A stretch of 52,980 nucleotides of DNA from Planctomycetaceae bacterium (GCA_020850695.1 JADZEF010000345.1:1-52980); one strand, 5' to 3'; shown: positions 8,579 to 17,469, counted from the stretch's first letter. Translations and numbers: made by a program. Notes: generated by a model not told the origin, from the sequence alone.

Positions 8579-9457
8579 TCAGTTCGATGGTGGCGTGGAA
8601 CCATTCGACCCGAGCTGCCGCTTGAGGACCTCAAACGCCTTCCTTTGCTCCTCGGGCGACATTCCCTGGAGACGCTCCTCGGGCGACAATCCTTCCAATC
8701 GGTCCTCCGGCGACAATCCTTCCAGTCGGTCTTCCGGCGTCAATCCCTCGAGACGTTTCTCCGGGGGAAGCTCCTTCAGCAACTCTTCGATTGTCTTGCG
8801 AGCGAATTCCTCGAGCTGGGTCGCCATGGCAGGGTCTTCCTGGTAGATCCGATACAACTGATACAAGAGAGTGCTGGTTTCCTTCGAGTGGGGGCGGTAG
8901 TGGTCCCGCGCGTATCGCAACGGTTCTGCCTGCGCGCTGAACAAATGCAGGATCGCGTTGTGTTCCTCTTGCGGCAACCGGTGTACCACAATGATCCGGA
9001 TCGTGGCGACTCCCGGCAAGATGGCATCCCACACTCCCTCACTCACCGCCGTCAACACGCCGGAGTTCGCGAGGTTTTGGGGGTAGCGCACGCAGACGGC
9101 GTACATTCGGAAGTCGGATTCGGGCAGCAGGTCCTGCATCGATGCGCCTGCCTGCTTGCGGTAGTTGACGTAATGGCCGATCAATTCGCAGAGCGCCCAG
9201 CCGTCGAGCGACTCGCGGTGCGACTTGAACGAGACGAGATTGTGGGGAGCGAGTTCTTCGAAGCCATCGGGCAGTCGGCGGGGCAGCGGCGTCGTTCCGC
9301 GGCGGATGAGGACGACATCCAGAAACTGCTGCCGGTGCGACAGGTCGACTTCCAGTTCGACCGTCACGTCGGTCCCCTGGAAGAAGTCGGTCAGCGACAG
9401 CCCGAACAGTCGATGCAGCGGGTTGGGCGCGGGATGGTCGTCGGATGCATCCTCCAT
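8579..9457 (-). CDS. Rpn/PD-(D/E)XK-type transposase-like nuclease with a repeat tail
   Basis: The 292-residue protein begins MEDASDDHPAPNPLHRLFGLSLTDFFQGTDV and has the layout of Rpn-like proteins of the PD-(D/E)XK superfamily: a short core with FLDVVLI, then LVSFKSHRESLDGW, then ELIGHYVNYRKQ. A helical C-terminus carries four 9-residue repeats of the RLEGLSPED type (about 232-270). Rpn proteins promote recombination and may be related to mobile elements or defence. ATG at 9457 follows AGGTGAGGG; GTG at 9469 is the alternative. The active-site match is weaker than in classic members, so activity is uncertain. It interrupts an otherwise metabolic minus-strand run. Confidence 0.7.
   Translation of the reverse strand: MEDASDDHPAPNPLHRLFGLSLTDFFQGTDVTVELEVDLSHRQQFLDVVLIRRGTTPLPRRLPDGFEELAPHNLVSFKSHRESLDGWALCELIGHYVNYRKQAGASMQDLLPESDFRMYAVCVRYPQNLANSGVLTAVSEGVWDAILPGVATIRIIVVHRLPQEEHNAILHLFSAQAEPLRYARDHYRPHSKETSTLLYQLYRIYQEDPAMATQLEEFARKTIEELLKELPPEKRLEGLTPEDRLEGLSPEDRLEGLSPEERLQGMSPEEQRKAFEVLKRQLGSNGSTPPSN
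8648..8764 (-). repeat. 27-bp tandem repeats in the coding sequence
   Basis: Four to five imperfect 27-base units encode the PEDRLEGLS repeats at the C-terminus of the Rpn-like protein. Such in-frame repeats expand and contract easily. Repeated RLEGLxPEE tails are familiar from cyanobacterial and planctomycete Rpn-like proteins. Confidence 0.8.
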
Positions 9458-9470
9458 TGTCACCCTCACC

Positions 9471-10547
9471 TCACATTAACTCATCCAGCCCGTCCATCAG
9501 GGCGTCGAGGGCGTCCTTGGGTTTCGCGGCGTTCTCGGTCTGACGCTTCGGAATCCCGACCGTCAGCCCCACCGCCGTCCGGCCGTCCGCCACTAGTTCC
9601 GCGTCGCGTTCTTCGGCAGCCAGCTCAATGGCATTCGGAGCGCCGAACAGCCGGGAGAGGTCGATCTTCAGTCCGGCCACTTCCCCATCGGCCCCCGCGA
9701 TCGCCGCCGTCTTGTGCCCGGGGAAGATGATGGCATTCTCGGGACAGACGCGGCTGCATGCCGGGCATCCCTTTTTGCAGTTGTCCTGCTGCTCGACGAG
9801 GATGTGCTCCTGACCGTCGACGCCGTACACCCCGAACAGGCAGAAATCGAGGCACTCCATGCAGTTCGTGCAGCGGCTGTAGTCGATGACCGGATACCAC
9901 CGCCGCTTCGTCGGCTCGGGGAGATCGGGCGAAGCGACGGATGTCGCGCTGCCGTTTTCCTCATCGCCGAGGGGGGTGGCCTTTGAGGCCGCCAGCATGC
10001 GGTCGGGGTGCAGATACCGCTCAAGTTGCTGCGGCTTGGGCGTTCCCTGAATCCACTGCATGAGGTCAAATGTCTGGACCGTGTTTTCTCGGGCGATGCG
10101 GCGGATCTCGTCGAGGAAGGGCTTCGATCCCGAGGCGGCCCGCAGGTCGATGCAGTAAATCTTCCGCTTGGGGACGCCGTTCCGGTGGGCGGCGACGCGA
10201 TCCTTGTCGTCGTCCTTCGCCGCGGCCTCCTGAAACTCCTCTTCGTCGTCCGCATCCTCATCCTTCAGCAGCGAAATTCCTTCCTGCCCGCTGACATCGC
10301 TGCGGTCGAGGATCCAGCGGGTCGCCCGCGGATAGAGCCACGACAGGACGACGAGGTCGCCGGGGACCGAGCGCAGGAAGAGCATGCCGGTGTGGTCGCG
10401 CGACATGTCATAGAGGTGCGGGACCAGCGAGACGTCGACGTCGGGGTCCATGATGAGCGCCGCCGCAATGTCCTCTTCGAGGTTGCGGCGGGCGGGATTC
10501 TTTCCCTGTCCCTGCGAGATGACGACGGTGAGCTTTTTGGCAGGCAT
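9471..10547 (-). CDS. Two-cluster [4Fe-4S] ferredoxin-like protein
   Basis: A 358-residue soluble protein. Residues 1-200 form an unrecognised domain with an acidic linker ([12 protein letters not shown]). The iron-sulfur part has C-x2-C-x2-C-x3-C at 226, 229, 232 and 236 and C-x3-C-x2-C-x3-CP at 257, 261, 264 and 268, the spacing of a bacterial-type two-[4Fe-4S] domain. It likely carries electrons, but the partner is unknown. It lies 97 bases downstream of the GcvH-like gene on the same strand, so a lipoyl protein and a ferredoxin may act together. No clear Shine-Dalgarno precedes the ATG; instead there is a CCCTCGACCC-type repeat. Confidence 0.85.
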   Translation of the reverse strand: MPAKKLTVVISQGQGKNPARRNLEEDIAAALIMDPDVDVSLVPHLYDMSRDHTGMLFLRSVPGDLVVLSWLYPRATRWILDRSDVSGQEGISLLKDEDADDEEEFQEAAAKDDDKDRVAAHRNGVPKRKIYCIDLRAASGSKPFLDEIRRIARENTVQTFDLMQWIQGTPKPQQLERYLHPDRMLAASKATPLGDEENGSATSVASPDLPEPTKRRWYPVIDYSRCTNCMECLDFCLFGVYGVDGQEHILVEQQDNCKKGCPACSRVCPENAIIFPGHKTAAIAGADGEVAGLKIDLSRLFGAPNAIELAAEERDAELVADGRTAVGLTVGIPKRQTENAAKPKDALDALMDGLDELM

Positions 10548-10582
10548 GGGAGGGTCGAGGGAGGAGGGTCGAGCGTCGAGGA
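10548..10582 (-). repeat. CCCTCGACCC-type repeat directly upstream of a start codon
   Basis: On the minus strand the bases before the ferredoxin ATG read CGACGCTCGACCCTCC, then TCCCTCGACCCTCCC. A matching run of CCCTCGACCC, TTGACCCTC and TAGACCCTCCC units sits directly before the fabF ATG at 31571-31605. Both end in CCCTCCC immediately before ATG. The similarity is seen directly; the function is unknown. Confidence 0.55.
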
Positions 10583-10644
10583 ACGATCCATCGTAGCGAC
10601 AGGCGGCACCCGTTGTCGCCGCTTCGGATGTTGCAAAGGGACGT

Positions 10645-11100
10645 TTACCCCTCGTTGATCTGGCCTTTGATCATGCGTTGCGTGTCTTCCCACCCCGCTT
10701 CGAGAAGTTTCACATACGCCGCGGGATCGAGCAATTCGGCGTCGGTCTCGAAGGTGAACAGCCATCCGCGTCCGTAGCCGTCGGTGTTGATGGCCGAAGG
10801 GTCGCTCAGCAGGCTCTCGTTGAACTCGATGACCCGGCCTTCAAACGGGGCGTACAACGTCGAAAGGGCCTTCGAGCTTTCGATTTCGCCGATTGACTGC
10901 TTCTTCCGCACGCGGGTGTCGGGGTCGATCGACCACTCGAGGAAATAAACGTCCTGGAGCAGGCGGACCGAGTAGGCGGTGAACCCGACCTGGTACCCCC
11001 CGTCGATCGGCTTGAGCCACAGATGGTTGGGGGCGTACGATCGGTCGCCGGGAATCTTGGCGGCATACTGCCCCATCATGAAGACGAGTTCGTCGGGCAT
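10645..11100 (-). CDS. Glycine cleavage H-like lipoyl carrier protein
   Basis: A 151-residue single lipoyl-domain protein. The hybrid motif [20 protein letters not shown] is present, with Lys77 as the expected lipoylation site, followed by the GcvH-like [22 protein letters not shown]. Classic GcvH shuttles the aminomethyl group between GcvP and GcvT, but no other glycine cleavage gene is near, and its neighbour is a two-cluster ferredoxin. H-like proteins outside the glycine system are known, for example LbpA in the sHdr sulfur pathway, so a different redox role is plausible. The 25-residue N-terminal segment before PNHLWLK is somewhat longer than in standard GcvH. Confidence 0.88.
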   Translation of the reverse strand: MPDELVFMMGQYAAKIPGDRSYAPNHLWLKPIDGGYQVGFTAYSVRLLQDVYFLEWSIDPDTRVRKKQSIGEIESSKALSTLYAPFEGRVIEFNESLLSDPSAINTDGYGRGWLFTFETDAELLDPAAYVKLLEAGWEDTQRMIKGQINEG

Positions 11101-11159
11101 CAGGCGAGGCTTTCAGATCGGATTCGAACGCCGCTCGGATTTCCACAGACAGGGCACGG

Positions 11160-11193
11160 AGTATAGTAAAAGACATGTCAGAGGCGGCTTCAA
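11160..11193 (-). promoter_or_regulatory. Candidate sigma70-type promoter for the GcvH-like gene
   Basis: On the minus strand TTGAAG (11193-11188) is followed after 17 bases by TTTACT (11170-11165) and directly by TATACT (11165-11160), about 60 bases upstream of the GcvH-like ATG. Either hexamer could be the -10. It is the most AT-rich spot in this spacer. Planctomycete promoters are poorly defined, so this is tentative. Confidence 0.3.
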
Positions 11194-11283
11194 CCGAATC
11201 AAGACGGTTGCCAGGTTGACGCCCTTGTGAGTGGATTCTGCAGAATCCTGTGCGGAATCGTCGCCGAACGGATGAGACGTCTG

Positions 11284-11514
11284 ATGAAGCACGAATATGA
11301 CGTGGTCTTCACGCCGATCGAAGACGGGTGGTTTCTCGCGCGGGTACCGGAACTTCCCGGCGCGGTCACCGAAGGGCAAACCCTCGATGAAGCGCGAGAA
11401 AACATCCGCGAGGCCGTCGAACTCCTGCTTCAGTCCTACCGTGAAAACGCCCGGAAGGATGCTCCGGGTGAAGCCATCTGGGAACAGCTCATCGTTGAAG
11501 TTCCCGCCGCATGA
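11284..11514 (+). CDS. hicB: HicB-type antitoxin
   Basis: The 76-residue protein MKHEYDVVFTPIEDGWFLARVPELPGAVTEGQTLDEARENIREAVELLLQSY is a clear HicB partial RNase H-fold domain (pfam-type HicB_lk_antitox). HicB neutralises the mRNA interferase HicA and often represses its own operon. The start at 11284 is chosen because homologous sequence begins there. Its stop overlaps the downstream hicA start as ATGA, the usual translational coupling. There is no C-terminal DNA-binding extension, so self-repression would need another mode. Its toxin partner appears frameshifted. Confidence 0.85.
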   Translation: MKHEYDVVFTPIEDGWFLARVPELPGAVTEGQTLDEARENIREAVELLLQSYRENARKDAPGEAIWEQLIVEVPAA

Positions 11515-11688
11515 AGCGAGTCGATCTCATCAAGCACCTTCGTGCTCATGGTTGCACGCTTGATCGCGAAGGGGCAAAACATTCCATTTACCGAAATCCC
11601 GCCAACGGACGCTGCGCCGCGACACCGCGAACTCCGCGAGACGACAGCCCGAGTCATCTGCGATGAACTCGGGATACCACGCCTTTGA
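11511..11688 (+). pseudogene. hicA: HicA-type mRNA interferase toxin, frameshifted
   Basis: The start MKRVDLIKHLRAHGCTLDREGAKHSIYRNPANG is a textbook HicA N-terminus with the catalytic His in GAKHSIY. After NPANG the frame runs into an unrelated tail and stops at 11666 (51 residues). In the +1 frame the expected HicA C-terminus is plainly present: APRHRELRETTARVICDELGIPRL, ending at the TGA at 11686-11688. Compared with usual spacing between NPANG and PRH, about 8 bases (or 2) appear to be missing near 11615-11625. The toxin core is therefore present but its C-terminal helix is replaced. Loss of toxicity is inferred; a sequencing error or programmed shift are alternatives. Confidence 0.75.
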
Positions 11689-11724
11689 ATGTCCGCTTTC
11701 GTTCCACCACTCCGAATCGAACGC

Positions 11725-12840
11725 ATGCACGCCCAATACGCCATCGACGACACCAGCGAAATCATCTCTCCGGGAGTCGTGATCTTTCGCGACATTGTCC
11801 GGGACAACATCCAGAAGATGGTGGCCATCGCCAAGGATCCCGCCCGGCTGCGGCCGCACTGCAAGACGCACAAGATGGCCGAGGTGGCAAGACTCGAAAT
11901 GGAGTTCGGGATCCACAAGGGAAAGGCCGCGACTTTCGCCGAAGCGGAGATGCTGGCGAACGCCGGCGTGAAGGACGTCGTCCTGGCCTACAACATGGTC
12001 GGGCCGAACATCGGCCGGGCCGCGACGTTCCGCAGCCGATTCCCGAGCGTGAAGTTCGCCGTCACCGCCGACCACGAGAAGCCGATCGCGGAATTGGGCG
12101 AAGCGGTGTCGGCCGCCGGACTTTCGATTGATGTCCTGCTGGACATCGATTGCGGGCAGCACCGCACCGGTGTCGAAGCAGGACCGCGGGCGGCCGAATT
12201 GTATCAGATCCTGGCGAAGACTCCGGGGCTGAATGCCGCCGGCTTCCACGTCTATGACGGGCATCAACATCAGAAGGATCCCGCCGATCGGGCAGCGGCC
12301 GTCAATGCAGAGTTTGCCAAGGTGACGGCGCTGCGCGACGCGCTCGTGAAGGACGGATTTGACGTTCCGAAACTCGTGTGCGGAGGAACGGCGTCATTCC
12401 CGATCTATGCGGCGAAGGACGATCCGACGATTGAACTGAGCCCCGGGACATGCGTGTTCCAGGACTTCGGCTACGGGAACGCCTTCCCCGACCTGACATT
12501 CACTCCGGCCGCTTTGCTGCTCACGCGCGTCATCAGCCGGCCGACGCCCGACCGCGTGACGTGCGACCTGGGCTACAAGGCGGTCGCCAGCGACCCCCCC
12601 GCCGGACAGCGACTTCTCTTCCCCGACCTTCCCGACGCCGAAGCCGTGCTGCAGAACGAGGAGCATCTGGTGCTGAAGACGTCGCGTGCCGGCGAATTCA
12701 CGCCGGGGGACGTCCTGCTGGCCATACCGCGTCACATCTGTCCGACATCGGCCCTGCATAAACAGGTCTTCGTCGTCTCGGACGGCAAGTTCGTCGAGCG
12801 CTGGAACGTCGCGTCGCGCGACCGGTGGATTACGGTCTGA
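11725..12840 (+). CDS. D-threonine aldolase / D-serine dehydratase-like PLP enzyme
   Basis: A fold-type III PLP enzyme (alanine racemase N-terminal barrel plus D-Ser dehydratase-like C-terminal domain). The PLP lysine is in RPHCKTHKM (Lys47 with this start), and the C-terminal metal site reads RHICPT (His337, Cys339). A His-x-Cys pair is the zinc site described for D-serine dehydratases, while D-threonine aldolases usually have His-x-Asp, so a dehydratase or related lyase is slightly favoured. The start at 11725 (MHAQYAIDDTSEIISPG) fits family N-termini; ATG at 11689, right after the hicA stop, would add 12 residues. Cytoplasmic, 371 residues. Confidence 0.85.
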   Translation: MHAQYAIDDTSEIISPGVVIFRDIVRDNIQKMVAIAKDPARLRPHCKTHKMAEVARLEMEFGIHKGKAATFAEAEMLANAGVKDVVLAYNMVGPNIGRAATFRSRFPSVKFAVTADHEKPIAELGEAVSAAGLSIDVLLDIDCGQHRTGVEAGPRAAELYQILAKTPGLNAAGFHVYDGHQHQKDPADRAAAVNAEFAKVTALRDALVKDGFDVPKLVCGGTASFPIYAAKDDPTIELSPGTCVFQDFGYGNAFPDLTFTPAALLLTRVISRPTPDRVTCDLGYKAVASDPPAGQRLLFPDLPDAEAVLQNEEHLVLKTSRAGEFTPGDVLLAIPRHICPTSALHKQVFVVSDGKFVERWNVASRDRWITV

Positions 12841-13104
12841 AGCCTGGAGTGTTGGCCGCACGCTCCGCGCGGCGAGCGGATGAAGAGATGGCTGGGCCGA
12901 ACTCGAACGGTGCGGCAGAGAAGCCTTCGTCTTGTCATCGAACGGGAGCCTTTTCGATGAAAGTCGGAAAGGCTCTCTCGACTGATATTCGAGCCAGATT
13001 CTGCCGGACCGATCCTGTTTCGCCGGACCAGCAATGGTGCCGCTCGTCACCGGAGCGTGACGGCAACGCTGAAAGCCGCGCGGCAATGACACGGCACGCC
13101 TCCG

Positions 13105-14205
13105 TCAGTCTGTCAGTGCCAGCACGGCGAAGGCGGTGGCGGCATCGGACATGAACTTGCCGACGTGCGTTTCGGGATCGCGCTTCTGGTTGACCGACTC
13201 GGCGATCCATCCGCCCGCCGGCGTCTGATTCTGCTTCAGCCACGCCAGCCCCTTCGCAATGCGCGGATCGGATTTCGGCACGCCGGCCACATGCAGCGCG
13301 TGCAGCACCAGCCCGGTCGCATAGGCATCCGAGCCCTTTCGCTGCTCGCTTCCGTCGCTTCGCACATAGTTTCCGAGCGTCGCCAGCCGCCACCCGCCGT
13401 CGGCTTCCTGCCGTGCGAGCAGCCGTTCGATGATTCCTTTCTGCTCCGATTCGCTCAGCGTCCCCTTCAGTGCGGCAGAAGCCCAGAGGGCCCAGGCCTG
13501 GTTATAGAGGTTCTGGTCGGGAAGCCGTTCCTTCAGGAAGGACTTGAGCCGCGCGATGGGTTCCCTGGCGGATTCGTCGTTCGCGATCGAGTCGCCGGGA
13601 ACCGTGGCCAGGGCGACGGCCGCGAGCGACGCTCCGAAATAGGGAGCGTGCTTCGATTCCCAGGGCTCCAGTCCGAAGTTCAGCCAGTCCCACGCGCCCT
13701 TCAACGGACCTTCCGTGTGCTGGCGACTCCAGAGATTGGTGAAAGCGGCCCGCGTCTCGTCGGACGGATTCGTGCGGCCCTCAGCGCGGTCCTGAAAAGC
13801 GAGGATCGCCGCATGAAAGACCGCTTCGGTTCCCAGCGACTCTTTCCGCTTCTGCTCGGGGGAGTCGTAGATCAGTCCGAACTTCGCGTCGGCGAGGTCG
13901 TTCCAGTGCTTCGCCCGCAATCGCGAGTTCGACAGCAGCCGCGACTGCTGTGCGGGGGGATTCGATTCGCCGAGAGCCTTGCGCAGCGCCGGACGGGCGA
14001 GAGCGTAAGGGACCAGCGTGTGACACGAGACGCAGGTGGTCTTCGTCTCGCCCGTTCCCAGATCGGCTTCGCTGTAGTCGAACCAGGCCTGCGCGCGGGC
14101 GTCGAGGGCTTTGGCCGCCGCCTCGCGGTTCCAGCCCGGATCGTCCGCCAGAACGGCCCTTGAAGTCAGCGCGAGAAACAGAGTGATCGACAGGAGGCGT
14201 GTCAT
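13105..14205 (-). CDS. Secreted alpha-toroid protein with one haem-c motif
   Basis: A 366-residue protein with a signal peptide (MTRLLSITLFLALTSRAVLAD) and a strong Shine-Dalgarno (AGAGGAG) before the ATG at 14205. Directly after the mature start comes a single CVSCH (58-62), a c-type haem attachment site. The rest is a squalene-cyclase/prenyltransferase-like toroid with LLARQEADGGWRL and LKQNQTPAGGWIAES repeats and no DxDD acid motif, so it is not expected to cyclise terpenes. It is probably periplasmic, with unknown substrate; sugar or polyphenol binding by the toroid is possible. It lies 50 bases downstream of the spermidine-synthase-like gene on the same strand. Confidence 0.8.
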   Translation of the reverse strand: MTRLLSITLFLALTSRAVLADDPGWNREAAAKALDARAQAWFDYSEADLGTGETKTTCVSCHTLVPYALARPALRKALGESNPPAQQSRLLSNSRLRAKHWNDLADAKFGLIYDSPEQKRKESLGTEAVFHAAILAFQDRAEGRTNPSDETRAAFTNLWSRQHTEGPLKGAWDWLNFGLEPWESKHAPYFGASLAAVALATVPGDSIANDESAREPIARLKSFLKERLPDQNLYNQAWALWASAALKGTLSESEQKGIIERLLARQEADGGWRLATLGNYVRSDGSEQRKGSDAYATGLVLHALHVAGVPKSDPRIAKGLAWLKQNQTPAGGWIAESVNQKRDPETHVGKFMSDAATAFAVLALTD

Positions 14206-14255
14206 CGAATTTCTCCTCTGGGCGGTGAGTGGAACTTCCGATGGGGTGGCGTCCA

Positions 14256-15776
14256 TCAATTCCACCGCGCCCATTCGTCCTCGTAGTACCGCACCAGGAT
14301 CTGGTTGTCGAGCCGGTTGATTTCCACATCCCGCGGGCTCAGGTCGAGCGGCAGCTCGAACATCTGACGCAGCCCCGCATCATTCAGGTACCGCAGCCCG
14401 CCGGCGACTTCGGGCAACACGCGCTCGGGAGTCGCGAACTCGTTCACGCTCGCGAGAGCATATCCCCACACGCCAAACGAGGGGACGGCGGCATGATAGG
14501 GACGCACGATGAACCCCGCGGACTCCATGGTCCGCAGAATGCACCAGTACGACCGCGGGGCCGTGAGCGGCGAGGTGCATTGGATGGCGACCGCCGCATC
14601 GTCCCGCAACCGCTGCTTCAGCAGCCGGTAGAAACGCGTCGTGTAGAGCTTCCCGAGCGAGAAGGTGCTCGGATCAGGAAAATCGACGAGTGCGATGTCG
14701 AACGGCTCGCCCGGCCCCTCCAGCCAGATCAGGGCGTCCTGGTTCACGATCGTGACGCGCGGGTCGTCGAGGCCGCCGCCGTTCAAGTCGCGGAGCGGGG
14801 CGAATTCGCGCGAGAGGCCCGTCATTCCCGGGTCGATGTCGACCAGCGTGATCGATTCGATCTGCGGGTATCGCAGCAGCTCGCGAACCGCGAGCCCGTC
14901 GCCGCCGCCGAGCATCAGCACGCGACGTGCGTGGGGGCGAAGCGACATGGCCGGATGGACGAGGGCTTCGTGGTAGCGGTATTCATCGACCGAATTGAAC
15001 TGGAGGTTGCCGTTGAGGAAGAGCTGGAAGCTGTGATCGGTCCGCGTGACGACGATCCGCTGGTAAGGCGTGGTCCGCGCGAAGACGACCGGATTCTGAA
15101 AGCGGGATTCTTCGGCGAGCAGCGTCAGGCGATCGGCCTGGAACAGACCCGCCGCCAGCACGCCCAGCACGATGAGGGCGCGGACTCTCAATCCGCGCGT
15201 CCCCCCTTTCAGAAGTGGACGCAGCAGCGACGTACCCCAGAGGGCGACGAGGGCGTTCATGGCGCCGAACACGAGCGAGGTGCGCACAAGCCCGAGTCGC
15301 GGGACGAAGAAAAGAGGGAAGAGGATCGAAGCGAACAGTGCGCCGAGATAGTCGAACGCCAGCACGCGCGAGACCAGGTCGCGAAAATCGACGTTCCCCT
15401 GAAGGATCCGCATCAGCAGCGGGAGCTCGAGGCCGACCAACGTTCCGATGAGGAACACGAGTCCGAACAGCACGACGCGAAACCAGGCGAGCCACGCGAA
15501 GCTCAGGAAGAGGATTGGTGCGGAGAGCCCGCCCAGCAGCGCCACGCCGAGTTCGACTTCGAGGAAGCAGCGGGCGAGCCCGGAATCGACGAACCGCGAC
15601 AGCCAGGCGCCAACCCCCAGCGCCGAGAGATAGACGCCGATGATCAGCGAGAACTGCGTGACCGAATCTCCGAGCACATAGCTGGCCAATGTGCCGGCGA
15701 GCAATTCGTAGATGAGCCCGCACGTCGCCACGACGAGGACGTTGAGATACAGCAGAAACGCCGGGGCGTGGTTCAC
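14256..15776 (-). CDS. Membrane protein with spermidine synthase-like domain
   Basis: About 506 residues from a GTG at 15776 ([12 protein letters not shown]). Residues 1-215 contain about seven hydrophobic segments (for example [21 protein letters not shown] and [18 protein letters not shown]). Residues about 225-500 form a Rossmann-type aminopropyltransferase-like domain with GGGDG (290-294), VDIDPGM and [22 protein letters not shown]. This matches the widespread family of inner-membrane spermidine synthase homologues whose product is usually not tested. An ATG at 15863 would add a 29-residue Arg-rich stretch and is less likely. It is probably co-transcribed with the haem/toroid gene downstream. 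Confidence 0.85.
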   Translation of the reverse strand: MNHAPAFLLYLNVLVVATCGLIYELLAGTLASYVLGDSVTQFSLIIGVYLSALGVGAWLSRFVDSGLARCFLEVELGVALLGGLSAPILFLSFAWLAWFRVVLFGLVFLIGTLVGLELPLLMRILQGNVDFRDLVSRVLAFDYLGALFASILFPLFFVPRLGLVRTSLVFGAMNALVALWGTSLLRPLLKGGTRGLRVRALIVLGVLAAGLFQADRLTLLAEESRFQNPVVFARTTPYQRIVVTRTDHSFQLFLNGNLQFNSVDEYRYHEALVHPAMSLRPHARRVLMLGGGDGLAVRELLRYPQIESITLVDIDPGMTGLSREFAPLRDLNGGGLDDPRVTIVNQDALIWLEGPGEPFDIALVDFPDPSTFSLGKLYTTRFYRLLKQRLRDDAAVAIQCTSPLTAPRSYWCILRTMESAGFIVRPYHAAVPSFGVWGYALASVNEFATPERVLPEVAGGLRYLNDAGLRQMFELPLDLSPRDVEINRLDNQILVRYYEDEWARWN

Positions 15777-16174
15777 GTTCGCTCGTTCGGCAGATGGAGG
15801 GGGAGACGCCCGATTATGTCGCCATGGCCGGCCCGCCGCGACTCCCCGGACGTTCCCCCGCATCCTTCCCGGGCGCTGATTCCTCTTGGCACCCCGCCGG
15901 TTTCTTGTATCCTCGGCCACATTCGGCACTTGGAGAATGCAGCCTGGGGCGCGGCGCTCTCGTCGATGTGACCGTCGCCAGTCCACTTAAGGGATGCCGG
16001 CGGGGCTGTTTCGACGCCGCTTTTGAAGTCCGGCAGAGTCGGCCGCCGGACAATCCGGGAATTCCGCCGCGGAGAATTTCGTTATAATTGACCTGTTTCG
16101 CCGCCTGGAATCTGGCGAATGGAGGTTGCACAGGTTCCCGAATCCGTTTCCTCCGCGCGGACGTCGAGCCAGTC

Positions 16175-17323
16175 ATGGTTTCCCTGGGTCTTCGGTTTCT
16201 GCTTTCTCTGTCCGTTGTGTTGGCCGCGGTCGCGACGCGTGCCGATGAACCACGTTCTCCCGAAGCGCGGGGAACCGCGGGATCGTCCGGCAACGGTAAT
16301 CGGTTCGAGCGGCGTTCGCTCCCGGCAGTCCAATCTGCGGCGCCTGGCGAAGAGAATGCGGAAGCGCAGAGCCCCCGGAGGAGACCCGTCCCGGCTGCCA
16401 ACGATGTCCTGGAGGATCTTCAGAGGAGCATTGCCGTGCGGACGATGGGTGGGCGGCAGTTCTGGGGCGATGTGTCGTTTTTCCAGAACTATCGAATTCA
16501 GCGGAACGTGTTTACGGGTCACTATCGGCTGCTCGACGCGGAAGACCAGCGTCAGGCATGGGGCTCGCTCGACGATTGCCGCAAGCGGCTTGAGGAGATC
16601 CGCATCGAGCGGAAGCTGCCTCCCATGAAAGGGAAGGCGGTCATCGCCATTCATGGCGTGTTGCGGTCGTCGAAGTCGTTCGTCCCGATGCTGGACACGT
16701 TGAAGAAGGCGGGATACCAGGTGTTCGGGTTCGATTATCCCAGCACCCAGGTGCAGATTCCCGAAGCGGCGGAGTACCTTCACAGCTGCATCCAGTCGCT
16801 GGAAGGGGTCGAGGAGATCAATCTCGTCGTCCACAGCATGGGAGGGCTGGTGGTCCGCTCGTATCTCGGGATGCATCACGATGACCGCATTCATCGGATG
16901 GTGATGCTGGGGGTTCCCAACAAGGGGGCCGAAATGGCCGACCTGATGAAGCGGAATCTGCTGTTCCGCATGATCTACGGGCCGGCCGGTCAGCAGCTGG
17001 TGACCGATCCGAAGGGTCTGATCGCGTCGCTGCCGACGCCCGAGTTCGACTTCGCCGTCATTGCGGGCGGGCGAGGGGACGAGCGCGGCTTCAATCCACT
17101 GATCGAAGGGGACGACGACGGAACGGTCCGCGTCGTCAGCACGCGGCTGCCGGGGGCCTGCGATTTCGCCACGGTGAAGTGCCTCCACTCGTTCCTGATG
17201 CGCGATCCATCCGTCGCCGAAATGACGGTCCGCTTCCTGAACGACGGCCAACTCCGCGCCCAGGGTGACCGTGAACCGATTGTCGCAGCTCCGCCTGACG
17301 CAGCCCCGATCGTCGTCCCCTAA
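16175..17323 (+). CDS. Secreted alpha/beta hydrolase, lipase-like
   Basis: A 382-residue protein with a signal peptide (MVSLGLRFLLSLSVVLAAVATRADEP). After a Pro/Arg-rich linker an alpha/beta hydrolase domain follows: VIAIHGVLRSS gives the oxyanion region and VVHSMGGLVV carries the nucleophile Ser221 in the G/H-x-S-x-G elbow; a candidate acid is in EGDDDGTV and the His in KCLHSFL. This arrangement fits triacylglycerol lipase or PGAP1-like esterases that act outside the cytoplasm. The substrate is unknown. The ATG at 16175 is chosen because the signal peptide starts there. A large palindromic repeat begins immediately after its stop. Confidence 0.85.
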   Translation: MVSLGLRFLLSLSVVLAAVATRADEPRSPEARGTAGSSGNGNRFERRSLPAVQSAAPGEENAEAQSPRRRPVPAANDVLEDLQRSIAVRTMGGRQFWGDVSFFQNYRIQRNVFTGHYRLLDAEDQRQAWGSLDDCRKRLEEIRIERKLPPMKGKAVIAIHGVLRSSKSFVPMLDTLKKAGYQVFGFDYPSTQVQIPEAAEYLHSCIQSLEGVEEINLVVHSMGGLVVRSYLGMHHDDRIHRMVMLGVPNKGAEMADLMKRNLLFRMIYGPAGQQLVTDPKGLIASLPTPEFDFAVIAGGRGDERGFNPLIEGDDDGTVRVVSTRLPGACDFATVKCLHSFLMRDPSVAEMTVRFLNDGQLRAQGDREPIVAAPPDAAPIVVP

Positions 17324-17324
17324 T

Positions 17325-17461
17325 CGCATTACCTTCGCGTTTTCCGGCAAAAGAACCAAGGGTGGCCGGGTCTGAGGCTTTGCGAAGGCCCGGAACGCAC
17401 GCGTGATCCGGGCCTTCCCTTCGGTCAGACCCGGCCACCCGGATAACCCGAAGGTAATGCG
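17325..17461. repeat. 137-bp interrupted palindrome
   Basis: The spacer begins with CGCATTACCTTCG (17325-17337) and ends with CGAAGGTAATGCG (17449-17461). Nested inside are GGGTGGCCGGGTCTGA (17360-17375) and its exact complement TCAGACCCGGCCACCC (17425-17440), then GAAGGCCCGGA (17384-17394) and TCCGGGCCTTC (17407-17417). It would fold into one long stem with small bulges. It follows directly on a stop codon, so it could end transcription or act as a mobile palindromic unit. A half-copy lies at 45982-46020. Confidence 0.85.
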
Positions 17462-17469
17462 CTCTAAGC

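Noticed and set aside
14229..15971. Very long plus-strand open frame of 580 codons
   Set aside because: It lies antisense to the spermidine-synthase-like membrane gene and is Arg/Glu/Gln-rich without domains.
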